NCBI GenBank assembly: GCA_022823725.1
Contig: JAJEHL010000008.1
Span: 41,663-105,662 of the forward strand
Length of the DNA: 64,000 nucleotides
Direction: 5' to 3'
From: Candidatus Latescibacterota bacterium
Lineage (GTDB): Bacteria; Latescibacterota; UBA2968
The notes under the pieces were generated by a model. That model was not told the DNA's origin, made no database searches, and saw only the letters and a list, made by a program, of their open reading frames with translations. Positions 1 to 9,636 of this stretch are shown here, piece after piece; the stretch's first letter is position 1, and every line of letters begins with the position of its first letter. A program made the position numbers and the translations under genes.

Positions 1-1911
1 GTCTTACTTGTCAGCGGTGCTGAGGTTAATGCAAAGAATGATAAAGGCTTCACGCCGCTGGACGAGGCGCGCTTGAGAAATTGTTTTGAAGTTGTTGAGA
101 TCTTGCGTGCCAATGGTGGGATAAAAGGAGCCATTGCCATGACCAGGCACGACGAACTATATAGGGCTGTAAATAGCGGTGACCTGGAGGCAGTCAAAGT
201 CTTGCTTGCCAATGGTGCTGAGGTTAATGCCAGGGATGTTGATGGCGGCACGCCGCTACATTGGGCTACCTATTGGGGCCATACGAATACGAGGATTTTG
301 CAAGTCTTACTTGCCAATGGTGCTGAGGTTAATGCAAAGAATGATGATGGTACAACGCCACTAAATTTGGTTGCCTGGTACGGTGTTACAAAGGCAGTCA
401 AAGTCTTGCTTGCCAATGGTGCTGAGGTCAATGTAAAGGAGGACTGCATGCCGCTGCACCAGGCTGCCTATAATGGCCACATGGTGATAATAAAAATCTT
501 GCTTGCCAATGGCACTGAGGTTAATGCAAGGGACAGATTCAGTGAAACGCCGCTACATTGGGCTGCGAGGGCAGGCCAAAAGGAAGTCGTCGAATTCTTG
601 CTTGCCAACGGAGCTGAGGTCAATGTAAGGGATAAACTCGGTAGAACGCCGCTGCACGGGGTTGCCTATGAGGGCAAAAAGGAAGCCATTGAAGTCCTGC
701 TTGCCAATGGTGCTGAGGTCAATGCAAAGGATGCTGACGGCACTACGCCGCTCCACGATGCTGCTGCGAAGGCAGGCCAAAAGGAAGCAGTCAAATTCTT
801 GCTTGCCAATGGCGCAGATGTCAATGTAAGGGATGATGAAGGCAAAACGTCGCTAAATAGGGCAGCCGATAGTGGCCATCTGGATGTCGTCAAAGTCTTG
901 CTTGCTAATGGCGCAGATGTCAATGTAAAGGATGCTGACGGCGCTACGTCACTAAATAGGACAGCCAATAGTGGCCATCTGGATGTCGTCAAAGTCTTGC
1001 TTGCTAATGGCTCAGATGTCAATGTAAAGGATGCTGAACTCAGGACGCTACTCTGCCGGGTAGCCGGGAAAGGCGATACGGAATCCGTCAAAGTTTTGCT
1101 TGCCAATGGCGCAGATGTCAATGTAAGGGATGATGAAGGCAAAACGTCGCTAAATAGGGCAGCCAATAGTGGCCATCTGGATGTCGTCAAAATGTTGCTT
1201 ACTAATGGTGCAGATGTCAATGTAAAGGATGCTGAACTCAGGACGCTACTCTGCCGGGTAGCCGGGAAAGGCGATACGGAATCCGTCAAAGTTTTGCTTG
1301 CTAATGGCGCAGATGTCAATGTAAAGGATGGTGAAGGCAAAACGTCGCTAAATAGGGCAGCCGATAGTGGCCATCTGGATGTCGTCAAAATGTTGCTTAC
1401 TAATGGTGCAGATGTCAATGTAAAGGATGCTGAACTCAGGATGCTACTCTGCCGGGTAGCCGGGAAAGGCGATACGGAATCCGTCAAATTTTTAATTGTC
1501 AATGGTTTTGAGGTCAATGCACCGGATTATAGCGGCACTACGCCGCTCCACGAGGCAGCCTATTGGAGCCGTATGGATGTCGTCAAAGTTTTGCTTGCCA
1601 GAGGCGCAGATGTCAATGCCAGGGACAGATTCGGCGCTACGCCGCTACATAGGGTAGCCTATCGGAGCCGCATGGATGTCGTCAAAGTTTTGCTTGCCAG
1701 AGGCGCAGATGTCAATGTCAGGGACAGATTCGGCGCTACGCCGCTACATTGGACTGCGAGGGCAGGGAAAAAGGAAGCCATTGAAGTCTTGCTTGCCAGA
1801 GGCGCAGATGTTAATATAAAAAATAATGAGGGTGCAACGCCGCTACGCGAGGCTATGTTGAACGATCATAGTGAAACTATTTCTATCCTAATCGCCAACG
1901 GGGCTATGTGA
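1..1911 (+). CDS. Ankyrin-repeat protein, 5'-truncated by window edge (frame is open from base 1; internal SD+ATG at 139)
   Basis: Frame 1 is open from base 1 (VLLVSGAEVNAKNDKGFTPLDEAR...) through 1911; more than 15 ankyrin repeats (TPLHxAAxxGHxxVVKVLLANGADVN). AAAGGAG at 124-130 precedes ATG 139. Confidence 0.9.
   Translation, partial: VLLVSGAEVNAKNDKGFTPLDEARLRNCFEVVEILRANGGIKGAIAMTRHDELYRAVNSGDLEAVKVLLANGAEVNARDVDGGTPLHWATYWGHTNTRILQVLLANGAEVNAKNDDGTTPLNLVAWYGVTKAVKVLLANGAEVNVKEDCMPLHQAAYNGHMVIIKILLANGTEVNARDRFSETPLHWAARAGQKEVVEFLLANGAEVNVRDKLGRTPLHGVAYEGKKEAIEVLLANGAEVNAKDADGTTPLHDAAAKAGQKEAVKFLLANGADVNVRDDEGKTSLNRAADSGHLDVVKVLLANGADVNVKDADGATSLNRTANSGHLDVVKVLLANGSDVNVKDAELRTLLCRVAGKGDTESVKVLLANGADVNVRDDEGKTSLNRAANSGHLDVVKMLLTNGADVNVKDAELRTLLCRVAGKGDTESVKVLLANGADVNVKDGEGKTSLNRAADSGHLDVVKMLLTNGADVNVKDAELRMLLCRVAGKGDTESVKFLIVNGFEVNAPDYSGTTPLHEAAYWSRMDVVKVLLARGADVNARDRFGATPLHRVAYRSRMDVVKVLLARGADVNVRDRFGATPLHWTARAGKKEAIEVLLARGADVNIKNNEGATPLREAMLNDHSETISILIANGAM
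1030..1623 (+). repeat. 198-bp (two-ankyrin-unit) tandem repeats inside the first ankyrin gene
   Basis: GATGCTGAACTCAGGA(C/T)GCTACTCTGCCGGGTAGCC recurs at 1030, 1228 and 1426, i.e. an exact 198-bp period. Confidence 0.85.
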
Positions 1912-2118
1912 GGTCGGGAATGTAGTCCATACGACAGATCATTGTGATAAGTAGTGCATCGCAGCACAACGCAGTCATTTGGATGAATGTTCGCCAAACG
2001 CAACCACCGCACAAGCGTAGCACGGGATTACTTCACTGCAGTGCTTGGGTCTGTGCGGTGGTTATTTGTGATTGCTTTCGTAAGGTCAGTGAAGCAAATA
2101 AAAGGAGGATATGTATTG

Positions 2119-2457
2119 ATGAGCATTGAAAAGGATGAACGGGCGATATTGATCGCGCTTTACGACGCGACCGATGGGGCGAATTGGAATAACAATACGA
2201 ACTGGAAGACCGACAAACCCCTCAGTGAATGGCATGGTGTCCAGACCAATGATGCCGGACGAGTGACCGGGCTGAGGCTTGATTGGAACAGGTTATCGGG
2301 CTCGCTCCCTTCAGAATTAGGACAACTGACAAACCTGAAAAAACTGGGACTTTCTGACAATGAATTATCGGGTGCGATCCCCTCATCGTTGAGACAACTG
2401 AAAAACCTGAGAATACCGAGTCTTGATGGGAACACCAATCTGGATGTGTCGGCGTAG
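2119..2457 (+). CDS. Short leucine-rich-repeat protein (plant-type LRR, LSGxIPxxLxQLTNL)
   Basis: AAAGGAGG SD then ATG 2119; MSIEKDERAILIALYDATDGANWNNNTNWKTDKPLSEWHGV plus about 3 LRRs; paralog at 8020-8661. Confidence 0.8.
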   Translation: MSIEKDERAILIALYDATDGANWNNNTNWKTDKPLSEWHGVQTNDAGRVTGLRLDWNRLSGSLPSELGQLTNLKKLGLSDNELSGAIPSSLRQLKNLRIPSLDGNTNLDVSA

Positions 2458-2689
2458 GTTTCGGGTATATGGACGATGACCGTGTATCCGAAATCTCTAT
2501 ATTCTGGGGCGTGCTCTGTTTGTGCTGTTGTTTCGCTATAAAGCCAATAATTGGATCGAAAATGTTAGAAGGCCGCTCGGGTTGGCAGCCTGTGGCCTTC
2601 TGCCGCAACATACAGAGATGGGAACGGTGCTGCAAACCGCAACCCGCTCTACCTGAAATTTTTCCTGTTACAATTCAAAGGAGCGTACT

Positions 2690-3229
2690 ATGGCTTTTGA
2701 AGCTACGAGCGATTTTTCTATTCCCATTACGGACCAATTATATGATGAGATAATCGGGGCTTCCCTTATTGATTTTGAGACCGGCCATTTGATTCTTACA
2801 AGCGATGATATTGATTATGGGAACGAGATGCCAGCCGTTGAGTCAGAGTTAAAATATATGGATGAAACGCATGCATGTATTTTAGGAGAAGCCCTTTGTC
2901 GTATGGGTCGCGACAAAAATGTGGAATTGGTGTATGAGTACTCGCGTTTTAGATTGATGACAGATCCAAGAAAAAAAAGCTATCTCATAGTTAGAGAATT
3001 ATATCTCCTACCGGACGAAACCTGGGTTCTGAGAGCGCACAAAGGCGCAATAAATAATCCGAAAAAGATCGAATATTGGGAGATTGATGCCCGTAGTGCA
3101 AAAGCTTCTCTTGAACGAGAACTCCGAGACTTTGACTATAAATGGGAACAAGAACTCCGACCCTCTGGCTTTTTGATATGGAGTAGATGGAATTTGAAGG
3201 TCACAATTGACCTCTATTTTTCCGTCTGA
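2690..3229 (+). CDS. Hypothetical protein (179 aa)
   Basis: ATG with upstream AAAGGAG; no family recognised. Confidence 0.6.
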   Translation: MAFEATSDFSIPITDQLYDEIIGASLIDFETGHLILTSDDIDYGNEMPAVESELKYMDETHACILGEALCRMGRDKNVELVYEYSRFRLMTDPRKKSYLIVRELYLLPDETWVLRAHKGAINNPKKIEYWEIDARSAKASLERELRDFDYKWEQELRPSGFLIWSRWNLKVTIDLYFSV

Positions 3230-3286
3230 TCGGCCTTTGTTTATGTGCAACTAAAGCACTGATTAAAAAAGGAAAGGAGCAATGCC

Positions 3287-6200
3287 TTGAATGACACAAC
3301 AACCAACTTTGTATCCATAGAGAACGAAGCCAATCCAAAGGATACGCCTTTATACATGGCTATAGAGAAAGGCGACCTGGAGGCAGTTAAATGCTTGCTT
3401 GCCAGTGGTGCGGATGTCAATACAAAGAATCAATCTGGTAATACACCTCTCCATAAGGCTGCCGCAAGAGGCGATAAAGAAGCCATCAAATTACTGCTTG
3501 CCAGTGGTGCGGATGTCAATGCACGGGACAATGATGGCAATACGCCACTATGCGGGGCTGCCTTTTGGGGGTGTCTGAAAGCCGCCGAAGTGTTGCTTGC
3601 CGACGGAATTGAAGGCAATGCAGTTAGTGCAACAGATGATGTGGGTGAAATATTGCAGCACCGAGCGACCTGTTGGCGCGATCTGGACGCGGCGGAATTT
3701 CTGTTTTCTTACGGAGAAAATATCAGCGTAAAGGATGATGATGACAATACGCCGCTATACTGGACGACCTGTGAGAGCCACATGGAAGCGGTGGAATTAC
3801 TACTCGTCAGCGGTGCCGATGTCAATACACAGGATGATAAAGGCGATAAGCCGATATCTCTGGCTCCTCTGGAAGGAATGGTTGAAGCCATGGAAGTGTT
3901 GCTCACCAACGGCGCCGATGTCAATGTAAAAGGTGATAGTAGCAGAACGCCACTGCATTGGGTTAGCTATTGGGGCTACCTGGAAGCGGTGGAATTACTA
4001 CTCGTCAGCGGTGCCGATGTCAATACACGGGATGATAAAGGCTATACGCCGCTCGATATAGCTGCTTTGAGAGGCGACGCAGAATTGGTGAAATTACTGC
4101 TTGCCAGTGGTGCGGATGTCAAAGGTGATAGGAGCAGAACGCCACTGCACGAGGCTGCCAGTAGTGGCTGTGCGGAGGTGGTGAAGTTGCTGCTTGCCAA
4201 TGGTGTGGATGTAAAAGGTGATAGGAGCAGAACGCCACTGCACGAGGCTGCCAGTAGTGGCTGTGCGGAGGTGGTGAAATTACTGCTTGCCAATGGTGCT
4301 GAGGTCAATGTACGGACTGATTACGAACCCAGAACGCCGCTCAGCGAGGCCGCCTGTAGAGGTCACGCGGAGGTGGTGAAATTACTGCTTGCCAATGGTG
4401 CCGATGTCAATACAAAGAAAACGCTACTGCACGAAGTAGCATCCTGGGGGGATATGGAATCAATGAAGTTGTTGCTTATCAATGGTGCCGATGTCAATGC
4501 AAAGGATTGGCATGATAATACGCCACTGCACGAAGCCGCATCCTGGGGGCGAACAGAAGGAGTAGAAATGTTGCTTGAACACGGCGCTGACATCAATGCA
4601 AAGGATTATTTTGATAAAACGCCACTGCACGAAGCCGCATCCTGGGGGGATATGGAATCAGTGAAGTTGCTGCTTGCCAATGGTGCCGATGTCAATGCAA
4701 CAGCTAAATGGGGTGATACACCGATCCACCGATCTGTTAGTTCTGGGAAGGTTAAAATCCTGCAAGTGTTACTTGCTGCTGGTGGGGATGTCAATGCACG
4801 GAATGATTACGGCAATACGCCGTTACACTTGAGTGACGATATGGGCTACTTGAAATCTCTGCCGGTGTTACTTGCCGCTGGTGGGGATGTCAATGCACGG
4901 AATAATGACGGTGCAACACCACTACATGAGGTTGCCTGGATAGGCGACACAGAAGCGTTCAAAGTTCTGCTCGCCAATGGTGCTGAAGGCAATGCAGTGG
5001 ATAATTACGGCAAAACGCTGCTGCACAAGGCCGCAGAAGGAGGCGAAAAAGCATTCTTACAAGTGTTACTTGCTAATAGCACCGATGTTAATGTAAGGGA
5101 TGAGAGTGGTGAAACGCCGCTACACAAGGCCGCCTATAAGGGGTGCACAGAAGCCCTGGAAGTGTTGCTTGCCAACGGTGCCGATGTCAATGCAAGGGAC
5201 GAGAGTGGTGAAACGCCGCTACACAAGGCCGCCAGAGATCGGGAGATTGAAGTTGTGAAAGTGCTGCTTGTCACTGGTGCAGATGTGAATGCTCGGAATG
5301 ATGACGGCAACACGCCGTTGCACAACGCTGCCGGGCAAGGGGAGGTCGAATGCTTGAAAGTGTTGCTTGACAGCGGTGCTGAGGTCAATGCAACAAATAA
5401 TAGAGGTGACTCGCCATTATACAAGGCCGCAGAGAACGGAGAGTTTGAAGCTATGGAAGTGTTGTTTGCCAGCGGAGTTGGTGTCAATGCATGGGGTGCC
5501 GATGGCAATACGTTGCTACATAAGGCTGCTTCGAGAGGGGATGTTAAAGCCCTGCGGGCATTGCTTGACACTGGTGCGGAGGTCAATGTCCGAGATGCTG
5601 ACGACAATACCCCGCTTCACCGGGCAGCCATGGAAGGGAAGATTGAAGCTATAGAAGTGTTGGTTGCCGCTGGTGCTGAGGTGAATGCTGATGGGAATAT
5701 GAAGGCAGTCAAATTACTAATTGCCAGCGGTGCTGATGTCAGTGCAAAGGATGCTGATGGCAATACGCCACTCCACCGGGCAATCAATACTGGCGATATG
5801 GAAGCCGTTAAATTATTGCTTGCCAGCGGTGCGGATGTCAATGCAAAGGATGCTGATGGTAAAACGTTGCTCCATTGGGCTGCCTCAAATGACAAAACAG
5901 AAGTGGTCAAAGAGTTGCTTGCCCATGGCGCTGATGTCAATGTCAGGAACAGATTCGGCAAAACGTTGCTCCATTGGTTTGCCGGTCTGGGCCGCATGGC
6001 GGTCCTCAAAGAGTTGCTTGCCCATGGTGCTGATGTCAATGCAAAGGATCATTTTGATAGAACGCCGCTCCATTGGGCTGTCAGGTGGTGCCACAATCGG
6101 GATAAAAAAAGAAGAAAAAGGCAGCTTGAAGTTATGGAAGAGTTGCTTGCCCATGGTGCTGATGTCAATGTCAGGGACAGATTCGGCGAAACGCCGCTCC

Positions 6201-6364
6201 ATTGGGTTGCGAGGGCAGGGAAAAAGGAAGCCATTGAAGTCATGCTTGCCAGCGGTGCTGATGTCAATGCAAAGGATGATGGTGGTAAAACGCCGCTCCA
6301 CGAGGCTATGTTGAACGATCATAGTGAAGCCATTTCTATCCTGATCGCCAACGGGGCTAAGTGA
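3287..6364 (+). CDS. Large ankyrin-repeat protein (about 1025 aa)
   Basis: TTG start preceded by GGAAAGGAG; roughly 28-30 ankyrin repeats throughout. Confidence 0.92.
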   Translation: MNDTTTNFVSIENEANPKDTPLYMAIEKGDLEAVKCLLASGADVNTKNQSGNTPLHKAAARGDKEAIKLLLASGADVNARDNDGNTPLCGAAFWGCLKAAEVLLADGIEGNAVSATDDVGEILQHRATCWRDLDAAEFLFSYGENISVKDDDDNTPLYWTTCESHMEAVELLLVSGADVNTQDDKGDKPISLAPLEGMVEAMEVLLTNGADVNVKGDSSRTPLHWVSYWGYLEAVELLLVSGADVNTRDDKGYTPLDIAALRGDAELVKLLLASGADVKGDRSRTPLHEAASSGCAEVVKLLLANGVDVKGDRSRTPLHEAASSGCAEVVKLLLANGAEVNVRTDYEPRTPLSEAACRGHAEVVKLLLANGADVNTKKTLLHEVASWGDMESMKLLLINGADVNAKDWHDNTPLHEAASWGRTEGVEMLLEHGADINAKDYFDKTPLHEAASWGDMESVKLLLANGADVNATAKWGDTPIHRSVSSGKVKILQVLLAAGGDVNARNDYGNTPLHLSDDMGYLKSLPVLLAAGGDVNARNNDGATPLHEVAWIGDTEAFKVLLANGAEGNAVDNYGKTLLHKAAEGGEKAFLQVLLANSTDVNVRDESGETPLHKAAYKGCTEALEVLLANGADVNARDESGETPLHKAARDREIEVVKVLLVTGADVNARNDDGNTPLHNAAGQGEVECLKVLLDSGAEVNATNNRGDSPLYKAAENGEFEAMEVLFASGVGVNAWGADGNTLLHKAASRGDVKALRALLDTGAEVNVRDADDNTPLHRAAMEGKIEAIEVLVAAGAEVNADGNMKAVKLLIASGADVSAKDADGNTPLHRAINTGDMEAVKLLLASGADVNAKDADGKTLLHWAASNDKTEVVKELLAHGADVNVRNRFGKTLLHWFAGLGRMAVLKELLAHGADVNAKDHFDRTPLHWAVRWCHNRDKKRRKRQLEVMEELLAHGADVNVRDRFGETPLHWVARAGKKEAIEVMLASGADVNAKDDGGKTPLHEAMLNDHSEAISILIANGAK

Positions 6365-6443
6365 GGTCGGATGTAGTCCATACGACGGATCATTGTGATA
6401 AGTAGTGCATCACAGCACAACGCAGTTATTCAGTGTTTTTGGT

Positions 6444-6476
6444 CGTCATCGCGGCCTGATTCTATCCGCGATCCAG
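6444..6476 (+). repeat. Dispersed hairpin element, copy A
   Basis: CGTCATCGCGGCCTGATTCTATCCGCGATCCAG. Confidence 0.8.
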
Positions 6477-6560
6477 TGGTTTTGAACACAGAGACATGGC
6501 ACGCTTATTCCGCAATAAGTTGCGATATGTGATCAAACTTGAATGAAAGGAGCGAATGTC

Positions 6561-7820
6561 TTGAACGAGACAACCCCTCACTCTGTACATATGAGGAGCG
6601 AAGTCAATACAAAGGATGATTTTGGCAACAAGCTTTTATACAAGGCCGCAATGCAAGGCGGTCTGATAGTATTAAAAGACTTTCTTACCAGAGGCACGGA
6701 TGTCAATGCAAGATATGGACTGTTGGGCAAAACGCCGCTTCACGAGGTAGCCAATAGTGGCCATCTGATGGTCGTCAAAGCGTTGCTTGCTAGAGGCGCA
6801 GATGTCAATGTAAGGAACAGATTCGACGACACACCGCTGCACGAGGCAGCGGATAGTGGCCATTTGGCGGTTGTCAAAGTGTTGCTTGCCAATGGTGCAG
6901 AGGTCAATGTAAAGGATGATGGCCTTAGAACGCTACTCTGCCGGGTAGCCAGGGAAGGTGATATAGAATCCGTCAAATTTCTAATTATCAATGGTGTTGA
7001 GGTCAACGCACCGGACTATAGCGGTGCTACGCCGCTCCATGGAGCAGCTAATAGCGGCCATCTGGCGGTTGTCAAAGTGTTGCTTGCTAATGGCGCAGAG
7101 GTCAATGCTCCCAGCGATGTCTATTTCAGATTAAAGGATGATAAAGGTAGCACACCGCTGCACGAGGCAGTGGATAGTGGCCATCTGGCGGTTGTCAAAG
7201 TGTTGCTTGCTAATGGCGCAGAGGTCAATGCCAGGGATAGATTCGGTGCTACGCCGCTACATTGGGCTGCGAGGGCAGGGAAAAAGGAAACCATTGAAGT
7301 CTTGCTTGCCAGCGGATCCGAGGTCAATCTAAGGGATGCTGACTGTGCTACGCCGCTACAAAGGGCAGCCAATAGTGGCCATCTGGCGGTTGTCAAAGTG
7401 TTGCTTGCTAATGGCGCAGAGGTCAATGCCAGGGATGCTGATCTTAGAACGCTACTCTGCCGGGTAGCCAGGGAAGGCGATACGGAATCCGTCAAATTTC
7501 TAATTATCAATGGTGTTGAGGTCAATGCACCGGATTATAGCGGCACCACGCCGCTCCACGAAGCAATCAATAGTGGCCATCTGGCGGTCGTCAAAGCGTT
7601 GCTTGCCAATGGCGCGTATGTCAATGCCAGGGATAGATTCGGTGCTACGCCGCTACATTGGGCTGCGAGGGCAGGGAAAAAGGAAACCATTGAAGTCTTG
7701 CTCGCCAGCGGATCCGAGGTCAATATAAAAAATAATGAGGGTGCAACGCCGCTAAGCGAGGCTATGTTGAAAGCTCATAGTGAAGCCATTTCTATCCTGA
7801 TCGCCAACGGGGCTAAGTGA
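6561..7820 (+). CDS. Ankyrin-repeat protein
   Basis: Given ORF starts at 6543, but TTG 6561 (MNETTPHS) aligns with the paralogous MNDTTTNF start at 3287, in the same context AAAGGAGCnAATGnCTTGAAyGA. Confidence 0.9.
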   Translation: MNETTPHSVHMRSEVNTKDDFGNKLLYKAAMQGGLIVLKDFLTRGTDVNARYGLLGKTPLHEVANSGHLMVVKALLARGADVNVRNRFDDTPLHEAADSGHLAVVKVLLANGAEVNVKDDGLRTLLCRVAREGDIESVKFLIINGVEVNAPDYSGATPLHGAANSGHLAVVKVLLANGAEVNAPSDVYFRLKDDKGSTPLHEAVDSGHLAVVKVLLANGAEVNARDRFGATPLHWAARAGKKETIEVLLASGSEVNLRDADCATPLQRAANSGHLAVVKVLLANGAEVNARDADLRTLLCRVAREGDTESVKFLIINGVEVNAPDYSGTTPLHEAINSGHLAVVKALLANGAYVNARDRFGATPLHWAARAGKKETIEVLLASGSEVNIKNNEGATPLSEAMLKAHSEAISILIANGAK

Positions 7821-8019
7821 GGTCGGGAATGTAGTCAATACGACAGATCATTGTGATAAGTAGTGCATCGCAGTACAACGCAGTCATTTGGATGAATGTT
7901 CGCCAAACGCAACCACCGCACAAGCGTAGCAAGGGATTACTTCACTACAGTGCTTGGGTCTGTGCGGTGGTTATTTGTGCTTTCGTAACTTCAGAGAAGT
8001 AAAAGGAGGATATGTATTG

Positions 8020-8661
8020 ATGCGCATTGAAAAGGATGAACGGGCGATATTGATCGCGCTTTACGACGCGACCGATGGGGCGAATTGGAATAACAATACG
8101 AACTGGAAGACCGACAAACCCCTCAGCGAGTGGCATGGCGTCCTGACCAATAGTGCCGGACGAGTGACCGGGCTGAGGCTTGAGGGGGACGGGTTATCGG
8201 GCTCTATCCCTTCAGAATTAGGACAACTGACAAACCTGGAAAAACTGGGACTTTCTGACAATGGATTTGATTCATCGGGCGTATCGGGCGCGATTCCCCC
8301 GGAATTAGGGCAACTGACAAACCTGGAATATCTGTGGCTTGAGGTCAATGGATTATCGGGCACAATTCCCCCAGAATTAGGACAACTGACAAACCTGAGA
8401 GAACTGCTTCTTAGTGGTAACCAGCTATCGGGCGCGATTCCCTCGGAATTAGGGCAACTGACAAACCTGGAATGTCTGTGGCTTTCTGACAATGAATTAT
8501 CGGGTTCGATTCCCTCATCGTTGAGACAACTGACGAACCTGAGAGAACTGAAACTTTCTGACAATGAATTATCGGGTTCGATTCCCCCGGAATTAGGGCA
8601 ACTGACAAACCTGAGCAAACCGAGTCTTGATGGGAACACCAATCTGGATGTGCCGACGTAG
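8020..8661 (+). CDS. Leucine-rich-repeat protein (plant-type LRR)
   Basis: AAAAGGAGG then ATG 8020; MRIEKDERAILIALYDATDGANWNNN plus about 7 LRRs; paralog of 2119-2457. Confidence 0.85.
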   Translation: MRIEKDERAILIALYDATDGANWNNNTNWKTDKPLSEWHGVLTNSAGRVTGLRLEGDGLSGSIPSELGQLTNLEKLGLSDNGFDSSGVSGAIPPELGQLTNLEYLWLEVNGLSGTIPPELGQLTNLRELLLSGNQLSGAIPSELGQLTNLECLWLSDNELSGSIPSSLRQLTNLRELKLSDNELSGSIPPELGQLTNLSKPSLDGNTNLDVPT

Positions 8662-8766
8662 GTTTTGAGTATATGGACGATGACCGTGTACCAAATTCCT
8701 ACCGTGGACAGCATCCCTACCGCGAATAGCGTGGGGCCAGAATAAATTTACCCGACACACAAAAAC

Positions 8767-8802
8767 GCCCCGGCATTCCCATGCTGGGGCATTCTCTTTT
8801 TT
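8767..8802 (+). terminator. Rho-independent terminator after LRR gene
   Basis: GCCCCGGCAT-TCCC-ATGCTGGGGC (10 bp stem with one G-U) followed by ATTCTCTTTTTT. Confidence 0.85.
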
Positions 8803-8994
8803 ATTTGTTGCACTTAAATTGGAAGTTCCAGATACATACGCACGCTGTAAAATGCAAGCCTGTGCTTGCCCATTACGCGATGCGGGTGTTTTCAAAGACT
8901 CGCTCATGCAGGTATTGACAGACCCATAGAAATAGGCTACTTTTGAACTAATATGGGATTGAATTGCAAAAAGTTTTATTTCAGGAGGCTGGAG

Positions 8995-9192
8995 ATGCCT
9001 GTTAAACGACAAGAGAATATAGCACAGCAGGAGGCGCGTGCCGTGATTCAAGAGGAGACCGACGATCCTGATGAAGGGCTGGAACTGCGTGAAGAATTTG
9101 TAGAAGAATTGCGTGAAGCAGAGGCGAAGGTTGATGCGGGTATTGGATTAAAAAAGTGGTCGGATTTTATGAAGAAATTGGGTATTGAGTGA
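8995..9192 (+). CDS. Putative antitoxin paired with the downstream RelE/ParE toxin
   Basis: AGGAGGCTGGAG SD, ATG 8995; small acidic protein; 3' end overlaps the toxin start by 4 nt (GTGA). Confidence 0.65.
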   Translation: MPVKRQENIAQQEARAVIQEETDDPDEGLELREEFVEELREAEAKVDAGIGLKKWSDFMKKLGIE

Positions 9193-9461
9193 GCTATACG
9201 ATAATCATTGGTTCAAGTGCTCGAAAAGAAATACGTCGTTTGAGTTCAGATATAATTGCGCGTGTAAATGAAAAGTTAAAGGAGTTTTCAGAAACATTTG
9301 ATATTCAGACACCTGTACCATTGGGAGGAAATCTGAAAGGGTTGTTCAAGTTGCGTGTAGGTGATTATCGTATCGTATATAAATATGATAGATCAAAACG
9401 GCTGATAATTGTTGTGAGTGTAAAACATCGAAGTGCGGTATATAGAGTTATGCGCCCTTGA
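9189..9461 (+). CDS. RelE/ParE-family toxin
   Basis: GSSARKEIRRL...LGGNLKGLFKLRVGDYRIVYKYD...VVSVKHRSAVYR is the typical RelE/ParE fold signature. Confidence 0.88.
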   Translation: MSYTIIIGSSARKEIRRLSSDIIARVNEKLKEFSETFDIQTPVPLGGNLKGLFKLRVGDYRIVYKYDRSKRLIIVVSVKHRSAVYRVMRP

Positions 9462-9510
9462 ACTGATGAGCATTTTTTAACTGATACTTTGAATTTACCT
9501 GATATACAAA

Positions 9511-9549
9511 ACCGCCCCGGCATAACGATGCTGGGGCGGTTTCTTTTTG
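9511..9549 (+). terminator. Rho-independent terminator after the TA pair
   Basis: ACCGCCCCGGCAT-AACG-ATGCTGGGGCGGT (13 bp stem) followed by TTCTTTTT. Confidence 0.9.
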
Positions 9550-9636
9550 TGCTGTTGCTTTGCTATTTCAAGTGGTAGATGGATCATCCTTCCATCCAGA
9601 TTTGATTTTCTCACCCCCCTGTCGTATCTTCATCTT

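Noticed and set aside
666-1517. 283-aa minus-strand Ser/Thr-rich repetitive ORF antisense to the ankyrin gene (also 4042-4308, 5134-5607, 7121-7525)
   Set aside because: The periodicity is simply the reverse complement of ankyrin codons (TSAPLASKTLTT...); translation artefact.
1030-1620. CRISPR-like periodicity
   Set aside because: Period is 99/198 bp, in-frame protein repeats; no short direct repeat with unique spacers and no cas genes.
5721-6314. 197-aa alternative-frame ORF in ankyrin gene 2
   Set aside because: Shifted-frame reading of the repeats (MSMQRMLMAIR...); no independent support.
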